This document shows, one piece after another, positions 52,514-61,869 of a stretch of 64,000 nucleotides of DNA. A program made the position numbers and the translations under genes. The number at the start of each line of letters is the position of its first letter. The first letter of the stretch is position 1. The notes under the pieces were generated by a model. The model did no database searches. It worked only from the letters and a program-made list of their open reading frames with translations, and was not told where the DNA came from. Origin of the DNA: Williamsia sp. DF01-3 (GTDB lineage Bacteria; Actinomycetota; Actinomycetes; Mycobacteriales; Mycobacteriaceae); assembly GCF_023051145.1 (NCBI RefSeq), contig NZ_JALKFS010000005.1, positions 4,853,733 to 4,917,732 on the forward strand, given 5' to 3'.

Positions 52514-53935
52514 TCAGGCAGGTGCGACAGCTCCGAAACGCAGAGAGTCGTCCACCGTGGAGTTGACGCCACCCACCCGGAAGCTCGCACCTCGGTGATG
52601 GTCCGGAAGCAGATCTCCCTTGCCGAACAGCTTGTGCCGCAACGTGCCCGGCACGTACTCGCGGTCGTAGGCCCCACGTGCCTCCAGTGCAGGGACCACG
52701 TGCTCGATGACGTCGGTGAACGTTCCGGGGGTGACCGCATAGGCCAGATTGAATCCGTCGACATCGGTGTAGTTTGCCCACTCGAGCAACTGATCGGCGA
52801 TGCTCTCGCCCGACCCGACCAGCAGCGGGCCCATCCCGCCGATGCCGCCCCACGCCGCGATGTCGCGGATGGTCCACTCCTTGCCGGTGTCGGACGCCTG
52901 GCTGAACGCGGCCACCGCCGACTGGATGGCGTTGCTGTGCACGTTCCCGATCGGCTCGTCGAGGTCGTACTGCGACAGGTCGATGCCCATCCAGCCCGAC
53001 ATGAACACCAAGGCGCCCTCGTCGCTGGCGTAGCGCCGGTACTCCGCGGCCTTGGCCTGGGCTGCTTCCTCGGTCTCGTCGGTGATGATCGTCAGGAGTG
53101 TGTAGATCCTGGCGTCGTAGGCATCGCGACCTGCCGCCACCAGCTGTCCGCGGATGTTCTCCACGAGGGTCCGCAAGATGTCCTTGGTGGGCGCCCCGAC
53201 GAAGATGGCCTCGGCGTTCTCTGCTGCGAACTTGACCCCGCGGGGAGATGCGCCTGCCTGATAAATGACCGGTGAACCCTGCGGCGACGGCTCGTGGAGG
53301 TGGATACCGGGAACGTTGAAATGCGTTCCACGGTGGCCGATGTGGTGGACCTTCGCCGGGTCGGCGAACACACCGTGCTCCTTGTCGCGGCGCACCGCGT
53401 CCCGCTCCCACGAGCCTTCCCACAGTTTGTAGAGCACGGTGAGGTATTCGTCGGCGTGGTCGTAGCGGGCGTCGTGTTCGAGTTGGTCGACCTCCCCCAT
53501 GTTGCGAGCCGCGGCGGGCAGGTACCCGGTGACGACATTCCACCCGATCCGGCCACGCGTCAGATGATCGAGCGTCGACAGCCGACGGGCGAACGGGTAC
53601 GGATGCTCGAACCCGGTGCCCGCCGTGATCCCGAACCCGAGATGTTCGGTGGCGTGGGCCATCGCCGAGACGAGCAACAGCGGATCGGCCACCGGGATCT
53701 GGGCGCCCTGGCGAATCGCCGCCTCGTCGGTGCCGGCGTACACGTCGTAGGTGCCCAGGACGTCGGCGATGAACAGCCCGTCGAAACCGCCACCCTCGAG
53801 CGCCTTCGCCAGATCAACCCAGTAGTCGAGGGTGTTGTAGTCCCACGACCGGTCGTCGGGATGACGCCACATACCTGGCGATTGATGGGCTACGCAGTTC
53901 ATGTCGAACGCGTTGAACCGGATCTTGCGGGTCAT
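52514..53935 (-). CDS. NtaA/SnaA/DszA-family FMN-dependent monooxygenase
   Basis: ATG 53935 gives 473 residues with the family segments MNCVAHQSPGMWRHPDDRS, GLFIADVLGTYDVY and GRIGWNVVTGYLPAAARNMG. Members oxidise nitrilotriacetate, EDTA, pristinamycin or dibenzothiophene sulfone and need FMNH2 from a separate reductase; no such reductase gene is adjacent. It is divergent from the response-regulator/thioredoxin-reductase fusion. The actual substrate, possibly a sulfonated or polyamino-carboxylate compound, cannot be told from sequence. Confidence 0.87.
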   Translation of the reverse strand: MTRKIRFNAFDMNCVAHQSPGMWRHPDDRSWDYNTLDYWVDLAKALEGGGFDGLFIADVLGTYDVYAGTDEAAIRQGAQIPVADPLLLVSAMAHATEHLGFGITAGTGFEHPYPFARRLSTLDHLTRGRIGWNVVTGYLPAAARNMGEVDQLEHDARYDHADEYLTVLYKLWEGSWERDAVRRDKEHGVFADPAKVHHIGHRGTHFNVPGIHLHEPSPQGSPVIYQAGASPRGVKFAAENAEAIFVGAPTKDILRTLVENIRGQLVAAGRDAYDARIYTLLTIITDETEEAAQAKAAEYRRYASDEGALVFMSGWMGIDLSQYDLDEPIGNVHSNAIQSAVAAFSQASDTGKEWTIRDIAAWGGIGGMGPLLVGSGESIADQLLEWANYTDVDGFNLAYAVTPGTFTDVIEHVVPALEARGAYDREYVPGTLRHKLFGKGDLLPDHHRGASFRVGGVNSTVDDSLRFGAVAPA

Positions 53936-54039
53936 TCGGTACACCTTCCACGGGCAGTTGCAGGCCAATTCTTGGCAGCGCACGGCCCGCGGGAAACACT
54001 TGGAATCACGCTGGACCGAATGACCAACTAAATTGACCG

Positions 54040-55799
54040 GTGAGCGTATTTGCATCTGAAGAAGAACTGGGTCCAGAAGAGTTGGGCACGGATGAGTTGG
54101 GACCGGGCGAACGACTGACCCCCGCCATCGTGCTGGTGGTCACCGAAGACAACCGCAACACCATCGTCGACGAGATCCGCAGCCGCTATGGCCGCGACTA
54201 CTCCGTCGTCTTCACCGAAACAGCCGCCGCTGCCATCGACACCGTCAAGACGCTGCTCGCGCAAGAGGTTCCGGTGGCACTCATCGTCTCCGAACTGTCC
54301 GCCTTCGAAGAGGACTGGGACGGGTCCCGGCTGCTGCACAAGATGCGGTACCTGGTGCCCACCGCGCGGCGCATCGCCCTGATCCCGGCCAGCAAGTTCG
54401 GCACCTCCTTCGACGACCTGCGCGGCGAGATCTCCGCCGGCAAGTACGACACGTACCTCGCCATCCCGCAGGGACAGCGCGACGAGGAGTTCCACACCGC
54501 GATCGTCGAATACCTGTCCGACTGGGGCTGGTCGGTGGCCGCACCCGAGGTCGCCTTCATCCAGATCGTCACCGACGGACCATCATCCGAACTCTCCGCG
54601 ATCCGCGACTTCCTGGACCGGATGGGTATGCCCGTGCAGATCCACAGCCCCGAATCGCTTGCGGGACGGGCCCTGCTCGCTTCGGTCGAAGGCAAGGCCG
54701 AGTTTCCCATCCTCTCCCGCGCCGGGCGCCCACCACTGTCGCGGCCGACTCTCGCGCAGGTGGCCGAATCGGTCTACGGCTCGGCGGACAGCATTCCCGA
54801 GGGAACCGTCTCAGACGTCGTGGTGCTGGGTGCAGGGCCGGCCGGGCTTGCCGCTGCCGTGTACGGCGCATCCGAAGGTCTGTCCACCACAGTGCTCGAA
54901 TCCGGCGCGATCGGTGGTCAGGCCGGAACCAGCTCGATGATCAAGAACTATCTCGGCTTCCCCGGGGCATCTCCGGTATGCGACTGGCCCAGCGTGCCCG
55001 CATCCAGGCGAGCCGGTTCGGGGCCCAGTTCTTCAGCGGTCGCGGCGCCACCAGCATCGAGGTGGGTACCGACCATCACCACGTCCGGGTGGATGACGCC
55101 AAGATCTGCGCCCGCACCATCGTGATCGCTACGGGTGTGGCCTATCGCCGATTCGGCGTGCGTGGCATCGAAGATCTTGTCGGCGCCGGCGTCTACTACG
55201 GCGCGGCCACCAGCGCAGCCCGCGAGATGACCGGCAAGCACGTCGTGGTGGTCGGTGGCGGCAACTCGGCGGGGCAGGCGGCCATGCACCTGTCACGGTT
55301 CGCCGATGCGGTCACCATAGCGGTGCGGCGCGACGGTCTCGCAGAAACCATGTCGGACTACCTGATCCGTGAGATCCAGGCCAACCCGCGCATCACCGTC
55401 CGCGGATACACCGAGGTGATCGACGGCGGTGGCGACGGTCATCTGGAATGGCTCACGCTGTGCGACAACAGAACCCGCACACCCGAACGTGTCGAGGCGG
55501 CCGGCCTGTTCCTGCTGCTCGGCGCCGCCCCCACCTGCGACTGGATCCCCGCGCAGGTCGCCCGCGACGACCACGGCTTCCTGCTGACCGGACGGTCCGT
55601 GCCGAAAGAGCTCTGGGTGGACGGCGTGCCCCCGGCATTCCTCGAAACCAGTGTGCCCGGCATCTTCGCGGTCGGTGACGTTCGCAGCGGATCCATGAAA
55701 CGCGTGGCCTCGGCCAGCGGCGAAGGGGCGTCGTCGGTGCCGTTGGTGCACGACAGGTTGTCGCAGCTACGGCTGGCCGACCTGCCGCCCAGTCACTGA
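54040..55799 (+). CDS. Fused receiver-like / thioredoxin reductase-like FAD oxidoreductase, one-base frameshift
   Basis: The protein has an N-terminal receiver-like domain (residues 25-160), a linker and thioredoxin-like segment, and an FAD/NAD oxidoreductase of TrxB fold with VVVLGAGPAGLAAAVYGASE and VVVVGGGNSAGQAAMHLSR, ending GIFAVGDVRSGSMKRVASAS. The break lies at NYLGFP, and one more C in the run at 54960-54963 restores 586 residues (...ISGMRLAQRA). The receiver phospho-Asp site reads VALIVSE, with Glu, and the redox CxxC of TrxB is missing: the equivalent segment is VYYGAATSAAR. It is therefore neither a normal response regulator nor a normal thioredoxin reductase. The reaction is unknown. 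Confidence 0.8.
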
Positions 55800-56954
55800 T
55801 CAGTCGATCGAGTACACCCGGCGGGCATTGTCGCGGAACACCTTGCGCAGCAAGTCTTCCCCGTAGGGGGCGAGCACGTCGAGTTGGGTGCCGACGATGG
55901 TCGCCATCGATGCGTTGGGTTTGTCGGCCGGGAAGTTGGACCCGAACATGAGGCGATCCGGGCCGAACACCGACACCGCATGTTCGAGGAGCGGTCCGGT
56001 CATGTTCGTCAGTGTCTGCTGGGTGCCGATGTTGCCCGACCGCTGGTGTCCGTAACCGAGCAACGGGAAAGCGATGCCCGACAGCTTGGCGATAACGTTG
56101 CGGCACTGGGCAACCGCGCTGATGTCCTCACGCCACGCACGCATCAGCTCGTGACGCTGGGCGGCCGTGTGGCCGGTGCTCTGGCCCATCGGCCCGAACA
56201 GGCCCACCGGGGTGCCCAGATGGTTCAGCACGATGGTGGTGTCCGGGTACTCGCGCGCCAGAGTCCGCACGTCGCGTAGTTGATGGGAGTACACCCACGC
56301 CTCGAAGACCAGGTTACGGTCGGCGAGGGCGCCGAACCCTTCGAGGAAGTCTGCCGACGCGAACAGCCCGTCGGTGTCGGCCCAGCTGCGCACCTTGGGG
56401 TCGGGATGCCACGCTGCCATGCACCGGATGCCGCGAACCAGCCCACTGATCTCCAGATGCATGTCCAGCAGCTGGGAGAAGTCGGGGCCACGAGGATCAC
56501 CTCTGGCGATCACCGCACCAAGCTCTGGAGCACCTTCCTGACCGAACGGCAGGCTGGTGACCCAGCGGGTCTCGGCAGCGGCCGCCATCGGATCGTCCGT
56601 GCGCCAGTCGGCCTGCATGTGCACCACGGACTCCACCGGAACACCGGTCAGCGGCACCACCTTGGCAGCATCGGCGTAGTAGTGCTTGGGCAGATACGGC
56701 CGGGTGACGAACTTGGGGTCGAGCACGAGTTCGCGGTCGCGCTGGGCAACGGCGTACCGGAAGATGGCCTTGCCCAATATCGGCGCTGCCCGGTAGATGC
56801 GGGTGCGCTTCGCTGCCTCACGCGGGGTCCGAAGGGGATCCCACTGGTGGATGTGCGTGTCGATGACGCCGGGGACGATCCCCAGCAGTGCCCCACCGGA
56901 CAAACGCGTATCCCCTTCGGATCGCGCAGAGTCCTCTGCCCGTCCTTTTGCCAT
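55800..56954 (-). CDS. Amidohydrolase family 2 (TIM-barrel) protein
   Basis: ATG 56954 gives 384 residues with the metal-binding GVIDTHIHQWDPL at the N-terminus, DTTIVLNHLGTPVGLFGP (third His) and GPDRLMFGSNFPADKPN near the C-terminus, the order of the amidohydrolase-2 subgroup that includes decarboxylases and lactonases. The Asp ligand in the last motif is replaced or shifted (GSNFP), as in other members of this branch. It converges directly on the reductase fusion. Substrate unknown; aromatic acid or lactone metabolism is likely. Confidence 0.85.
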   Translation of the reverse strand: MAKGRAEDSARSEGDTRLSGGALLGIVPGVIDTHIHQWDPLRTPREAAKRTRIYRAAPILGKAIFRYAVAQRDRELVLDPKFVTRPYLPKHYYADAAKVVPLTGVPVESVVHMQADWRTDDPMAAAAETRWVTSLPFGQEGAPELGAVIARGDPRGPDFSQLLDMHLEISGLVRGIRCMAAWHPDPKVRSWADTDGLFASADFLEGFGALADRNLVFEAWVYSHQLRDVRTLAREYPDTTIVLNHLGTPVGLFGPMGQSTGHTAAQRHELMRAWREDISAVAQCRNVIAKLSGIAFPLLGYGHQRSGNIGTQQTLTNMTGPLLEHAVSVFGPDRLMFGSNFPADKPNASMATIVGTQLDVLAPYGEDLLRKVFRDNARRVYSID

Positions 56955-57070
56955 GGAATGACTGTACCCAGCGTTGTACGCACTCTGATCGCAAGTTCGC
57001 GACCGATTGCGACAGTCCATTCCGGCGCGGAACGCGGGACAATAAAATACGGTCTGTCGCGGAAGTATCT

Positions 57071-58270
57071 ATGCTGACAGGCGTTGTTCGCAGCGCGATG
57101 AGGGAAGGCCGACGCGGCGTGGGTACCCATACACGGCATGTGCTGTTGCAGGTGCGCGATGTGCTGGGACGAGATGCCGACCGGTTCACCGCGAACTTCT
57201 ATCTGCGCCTTTTCGCGATGAACCCCGAACTACGCGACCTCTTCCCGGCGAACATGGCCCATCAGCGAGCGACCCTGTTCCGGGTCATCGACTACGTGCT
57301 CGAAACGGTCCCCGACACCAGCAGCCATCCCCATCTGCTGGACTTCCTCGGGCAGCTCGGCCGCGACCACCGCAAGTTCGGGGTCACCGAGGAGCACTAC
57401 CAGCAGTTCCTCGTGGCGCTGACCCGTGAGATCGCTGCGACGATGGGCCCCCAATGGGATGAGGAGTCCGCCAATGTGGTGTCACAGGCGCTGTTGCTCA
57501 CCACGGGGGTGATGCGGGGCGCCGCACATTCGGCGAAAGGTCCTGCCACATGGCAGGCGACGGTCGCCGAGAAGTACCGGTTGTCCCGCGACCTGGCCGT
57601 CGTGCGGCTGCTCAGCCGTACACCGCTGACCTACTCGGCCGGCCAGTACCTCGAGGTGCAGATACCCCAATGGCCGCGGATATGGCGCCATCTCTCGCCA
57701 TCCATTCCCGCCAACCCCGCCGGTGAGCTGGAGTTCCACGTCCGAGCGGTTCCGGGCGGCTCGGTGAGCAACTCGATCGTCACCGAAACCCAGGTCGGCG
57801 ACGTGTGGACGTTCGCGCAGAACCACGGGACCTTGCACCTGCTGCCCGATCGCGACGTGTTGATGATCGCGGGCGGAACCGGGCTCGCACCCCTGCGGGC
57901 CATGATCATCGAACTCGCACGGCGGGTCGACGCGCCGAATGTGCACCTGTTCTACGGTGCGCGATACCCGGCCGATCTCTACGATCTGTTCTTCTTGTGG
58001 CAGATCGCCGCGACCAACCCGTGGCTCACCATCACCACCGTGGTGGAGGACGAAACCGATCCCTGGTGGAGCACCCCGAGCGAGCACGACCAGACCATCG
58101 AACTGGAACGGGTGCAGGGCCAACTCGCCGACGCAGTACTCGGCTATGACCGCGATTGGACCGATCATCAAGTGCTGCTCGCGGGTTCACCGGAGATGCT
58201 GGCCACCACGCGCAGACGGCTGCTCATCGCGGGCATCCGAGCGAGTTTGATGCAGCACGACCCGGTTTAG
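57071..58270 (+). CDS. Flavohaemoglobin-type globin / FAD reductase
   Basis: ATG 57071 after GGAAG gives 399 residues: a globin domain (residues 1-145) with the proximal His in GRDHRKFGVTEEHY and Tyr in TANFYLRLF, then an FNR-like module with FAD-binding region and the NAD motif IAGGTGLAPLRAM. The usual RxYS flavin motif is RHLS here, as in the type II flavohaemoglobins of mycobacteria, in which FAD and haem environment differ and NO dioxygenase activity has been questioned. It is divergent from the amidohydrolase, with TAAAAT at 57043-57048 as -10 candidate. Confidence 0.87.
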   Translation: MLTGVVRSAMREGRRGVGTHTRHVLLQVRDVLGRDADRFTANFYLRLFAMNPELRDLFPANMAHQRATLFRVIDYVLETVPDTSSHPHLLDFLGQLGRDHRKFGVTEEHYQQFLVALTREIAATMGPQWDEESANVVSQALLLTTGVMRGAAHSAKGPATWQATVAEKYRLSRDLAVVRLLSRTPLTYSAGQYLEVQIPQWPRIWRHLSPSIPANPAGELEFHVRAVPGGSVSNSIVTETQVGDVWTFAQNHGTLHLLPDRDVLMIAGGTGLAPLRAMIIELARRVDAPNVHLFYGARYPADLYDLFFLWQIAATNPWLTITTVVEDETDPWWSTPSEHDQTIELERVQGQLADAVLGYDRDWTDHQVLLAGSPEMLATTRRRLLIAGIRASLMQHDPV

Positions 58271-58272
58271 GG

Positions 58273-59484
58273 CTACGGCGGCCCGTCACCTGGAATGTTC
58301 GCGTCCGATGGTGAGCTTGGAACGCTCACCGAACCAGACGGGTCTGTCGGAGGATCCGGATCCGGCTCTTCGCTGCTCTCCTCTGGCGGCTCAGACGTCG
58401 TGGTGGTGGTTGTCACCGGCGGCGGTGGCTGGGTGACTGTGATCGACGGCGGCGCCTGGCTGATCGTGGACGGCGGCGCCGGTGGCGGAGCCGGGATCGT
58501 CTGAGTGCTGCTTGCGGGCACCGAGATCGTCGGAGACGAGATGCGCGACAACCCCTTCGACGTGGTCGGAGGGGCGGTGGTGCTGGTGCTCGAGAACTTG
58601 GCGGTGACGGAGTTGTCGTCGCTCACGGTCTCGGGGTTGTCGCTGCCACCGGTCATCACAACCGCGATGATCACCCCGACGGCCAGCAGCAGCGCGGCAC
58701 CCGCGCTCGCCGAGAGCAGCACCCATCGGTTGTTGTCGCGACTGTGTCCGACCGCCGCGGCGGCGACCATGGCCGCGCCACTGGCGGCCGCGTATTGAGG
58801 GTCGTCCACCAGTTGCACGGGCAGCTGCAGGGCGTATTCGAGCGACGGTGCGACGCCGGGAACCTGAGCGCCCGGGCCCACCACCACAACTCCGTGGACG
58901 GCGTTGCTGGGGTTGGGGATGACCGCGATCGCGTCGGCGAGGGTCTGCGCACCCTCGGGCTCGGTGACCGGGAGCCGTTCGCCGAATCCGGACACCGCAC
59001 TGGCCCCCACGACGGTGCGGGCCGAGGTGTCGATGAGGGCGACGGACTGGCCGGTGAACAGGGCCCCGGTGGTGTCGAGGTCGGCAACCACCACAACACC
59101 GCGTGAACCGAACTGAGTGGTCGCGAGCTCGGCGAACGCGAGTGGGGTCCCGACGACGGTCGTGCGCGCGAACCATGCGGGTTTGATGGGCGCGACCGAG
59201 GAATCGGCTGCCGGGTTCGGCGGCAGGATGAAGTCGGGTACAACTTTCGCGGCGAGGATGTCGTCGATCGCCAACTGCATTCCGCTGTCGGAGCAGGCGA
59301 TGGTGATCGCCGATGGCGTGATGGGTGCGGACTCGACCAACTGATAGATCGCGTCGAAGGCGATCTCAGGAGAAGGGCCCGTCAACTCAACGAAGTTGCG
59401 GGCCAATACCTCACCGGTGCCGGAATCGACGACCACCGAGGCGATCTCCAGGTCGGTGATCGAAATCCCGAGTACCTGGCTCAT
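58273..59484 (-). CDS. Hsp70/actin-fold-like membrane protein with Pro/Thr-rich tail
   Basis: The 403-residue protein starts MSQVLGISITDLEIASVVVD and has repeated beta-hairpin segments (VVVVADLDTTGALFTG, HGVVVVGPGAQVPGVAPSLE) reminiscent of an actin/Hsp70 nucleotide-binding domain, though the classical phosphate loops are degenerate. Near residue 255 a membrane segment (LSASAGAALLLAVGVIIAVV) precedes about 120 residues rich in Ser, Thr and Pro, ending in an acidic tail, so the tail is probably outside the cell. Relatives with similar layout exist in mycobacteria as uncharacterised proline- and threonine-rich proteins. It lies just after hspR on the same strand. Confidence 0.65.
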   Translation of the reverse strand: MSQVLGISITDLEIASVVVDSGTGEVLARNFVELTGPSPEIAFDAIYQLVESAPITPSAITIACSDSGMQLAIDDILAAKVVPDFILPPNPAADSSVAPIKPAWFARTTVVGTPLAFAELATTQFGSRGVVVVADLDTTGALFTGQSVALIDTSARTVVGASAVSGFGERLPVTEPEGAQTLADAIAVIPNPSNAVHGVVVVGPGAQVPGVAPSLEYALQLPVQLVDDPQYAAASGAAMVAAAAVGHSRDNNRWVLLSASAGAALLLAVGVIIAVVMTGGSDNPETVSDDNSVTAKFSSTSTTAPPTTSKGLSRISSPTISVPASSTQTIPAPPPAPPSTISQAPPSITVTQPPPPVTTTTTTSEPPEESSEEPDPDPPTDPSGSVSVPSSPSDANIPGDGPP

Positions 59485-59566
59485 ACCTGAGTATCGCTCT
59501 CATCCAAGGCGCTGTTACCGAAACTCACGAAATGCGAGGCGGAATCGACTCCTGCCGATACCGTGC

Positions 59567-59980
59567 TCATCTGTCGCCGCGCTCGCGGCGCGGCTTCCAC
59601 ACGACCAACGCGCTGGTTCGCGGCATCGGGACGAGCTCGCCGCGACTGCTCGCGCGATGGGCGGCGACCTCTGCCTCCAGCTCACGGATCCGGCTCTGCA
59701 GCGCGTCGACCTGGTTGGTCAACTCGATCACGCGCTTGATGCCGGCCAGGTTCACACCCTCGTCCTGCGACAGTCGCTGCACCTCGCGGAGCAGTTCGAC
59801 GTCGCGACTGGAGTACCGCCGCCCGCCACCCGCCGCGCGCTGGGGGGTGACGAGCCCGAGGCGGTCGTAGGTGCGCAGTGTCTGCGCATGCATGCCGGCC
59901 AGTTCGGCGGCCACCGAGATCACGAACATCCGCGCCGATTGTTCTGCGGATTCACGTTCTTCACGGCGGGAGCTCATCAC
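59567..59980 (-). CDS. hspR: HspR, MerR-type heat shock repressor
   Basis: The 137-residue protein has the [23 protein letters not shown] with [19 protein letters not shown], the signature of HspR, and a C-terminal helix for dimerisation. HspR binds HAIR palindromes and represses the dnaK operon and clpB; DnaK itself acts as corepressor in Streptomyces. The start overlaps the dnaJ stop (GTGATG). HAIR sites at 18268, 63840 and 63917 in this window fit its known targets. Confidence 0.95.
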   Translation of the reverse strand: MMSSRREERESAEQSARMFVISVAAELAGMHAQTLRTYDRLGLVTPQRAAGGGRRYSSRDVELLREVQRLSQDEGVNLAGIKRVIELTNQVDALQSRIRELEAEVAAHRASSRGELVPMPRTSALVVWKPRRERGDR

Positions 59981-61160
59981 TTACCCCAATTCGCACGCGG
60001 GTCGAAACCGCTGGCCTTTTCTGCCGCGGCGTACTTGCCAAGAGCTTCGATGGCCGCGTCGTCGAGCTTCGGCGGCACTGCAACCTTCACGGTCACCAAC
60101 AGATCGCCGGCGCCGCCTGCCCGTTTGGCGACACCGCGGCCGCGAACCCGCAGGGTGCGTCCGTCGACGGTGTTCGGCGGGATCTTCAACCCGACGCTGC
60201 CGTCGAGTGTCGGTACCGACACCGTGGTGCCGAGGACCAGTTCGGCGAAGGTCACCGGGAGGGTCACCTTCACGTCGTCGCCGCTGCGGGTGAAGGTGCG
60301 GTCGGGCGAGACGTGGACGCTGACGTACAGGTCGCCCGACGGTGCGCCGCGCAGGCCCGCTTCGCCCTGCCCGGCCAGCCGGATCCGGCCACCGTCGGAC
60401 ACACCGGGCGGGATGCGCACGGTGATCGGGCGGGTACGGACCGTGGCGCCGTCGCCCTCACACACCGGGCACGGATCGTCGATCTTGGATCCGGTGCCGC
60501 GGCAGTCCGAACACGGTTCGCTGAATCCGAATGCGCCCTGATTGCGGCTGACGACGCCGGCGCCGTTGCAGGTGGGGCACACCCGAGGACTGGTGCCGGG
60601 CTTCGCGCCACTGCCATGACAGTTCGTGCACGGCGCCGAGCTGGTGATGGTGATGGTCTTCGAGGTACCCAGCGCCGCCTCTTTGAAGGTCAGCGTGGTC
60701 TCGGTTTCCAGGTCGTTGCCGCGACGACTGCGGGTCTGGGTGCCACGGGGGTGGCGGTGCGGTTGAACAGGCCACCGAACAGGTCGCTGAATCCACCTGC
60801 GCCGCCGGCCGGTCCGCCCGCCGCGTCGCCGAACAGATCGTTGAGGTTGAACTCCTGACCACCGGCCGTGGTGCCGTAGCCGCCGGGGAATCCGGCAGCA
60901 CCACCGCGACCGCGCGCGCCGGCGAACATGCGCCGGGTGTCGTCGTACTCCTTGCGCTTGGCGGGGTCGGACAGCACGCTGTGCGCCTCGGAAACCAGCT
61001 TGAAGCGTTCTTCGGCAGCCGGGTCGTTCGGGTTCGCATCTGGATGCAGTTCGCGCGCCAGCTTGCGGTAGGCCCGCTTGATGTCGTCGGCGGACGCATC
61101 GGATGCAACGCCCAGCGCTTTGTAGAAGTCCTGTTCGAGCCACTCACGTTGAGGAGCCAC
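59977..61160 (-). CDS. dnaJ: DnaJ co-chaperone, one-base frameshift
   Basis: The GTG start after AAGGAGGTGA gives the J domain (HPD in [12 protein letters not shown]) and the G/F linker [20 protein letters not shown] in one frame; the four CxxCxGxG zinc repeats ([14 protein letters not shown] and others) and the C-terminal substrate domain follow in another. One C restored in the run at 60747-60751 (minus-strand CCCCC) joins them into 394 residues, the length of mycobacterial DnaJ1. As this chaperone is normally essential, a sequencing error is more likely than a mutation. It is cotranscribed with grpE, dnaK and hspR. Confidence 0.93.
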
Positions 61161-61220
61161 CAGGCGTCACCTCCTTCTCTTTCTCAAATCTCGTTCTCTG
61201 CAAAAGTCTTGGTAGCGATC

Positions 61221-61249
61221 CCGGCCCAGGCGCGGTGCGCCTGGGCCGG
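61221..61249 (-). promoter_or_regulatory. Perfect hairpin in the grpE-dnaJ intercistronic gap
   Basis: CCGGCCCAGGCGC (61221-61233) pairs perfectly with GCGCCTGGGCCGG (61237-61249) around GGT, a 13-bp stem in the 94-base gap between grpE and dnaJ. On the minus-strand transcript no U tract follows, so it is more likely a partial attenuator or an RNA-stability or processing element than a full terminator. Confidence 0.6.
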
Positions 61250-61254
61250 AATGC

Positions 61255-61869
61255 TCATTCTTCGTCGGTCTGACCCGTAGGGGTCTGTACTGCCGGTTCC
61301 GGACCGTCGACCACCACGACCATGGCGGTGCGCAGTACCCGGTCGCCGAGACGGAAACCTTGCCGGTACACCGTTCCGATCACCGGATTCGATCCCTGAC
61401 CTTCATGTTGCACCGCTTCGTGCAACGCCGGGTCGAACTCGTCGCCCTCGGCCCCGAACGAGGCGAGACCGGCCGCGGTGAGTGTCTCGGTGATCTTATC
61501 GGCCACCGCACGTAGCGGGCCCGCTTCGAGGTCACCGTGCGCACGGGCGCGGTCCAGGTCGTCGAGAACGGGCAGCAGCGACTTGATGAGATCACCCTTG
61601 CCGTACTGCTGCGCGCTGACCTTCTCGCGCTCGGCGCGACGCCGGTAGTTGGCGTACTCCGCGTGCACACGCTGCAGGTCGGCGAGCAACTCGGACTCTT
61701 TGTCCGAGCCCGTGACATCGGCGACTGCGTCGTCGATCGCCGCATCCACCGTGTCATCCGATTCCGGAGCGGGTGCTGCGTCTGCGCCGTCTACGGGCGC
61801 GTCCGCGGCATCCGTGGCCGGAGGAGCTTCCTCCGTGGCGGTCGCCGGATCGGTTTCCGGACCCGTCAC
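61255..61869 (-). CDS. grpE: GrpE nucleotide exchange factor
   Basis: The 204-residue protein starts at a GTG overlapping the dnaK stop (GTGA). A disordered acidic N-terminus of about 55 residues precedes the coiled coil [20 protein letters not shown], then [20 protein letters not shown] and [12 protein letters not shown], the GrpE signature region. It releases ADP from DnaK. A hairpin separates it from dnaJ. Confidence 0.95.
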   Translation of the reverse strand: MTGPETDPATATEEAPPATDAADAPVDGADAAPAPESDDTVDAAIDDAVADVTGSDKESELLADLQRVHAEYANYRRRAEREKVSAQQYGKGDLIKSLLPVLDDLDRARAHGDLEAGPLRAVADKITETLTAAGLASFGAEGDEFDPALHEAVQHEGQGSNPVIGTVYRQGFRLGDRVLRTAMVVVVDGPEPAVQTPTGQTDEE

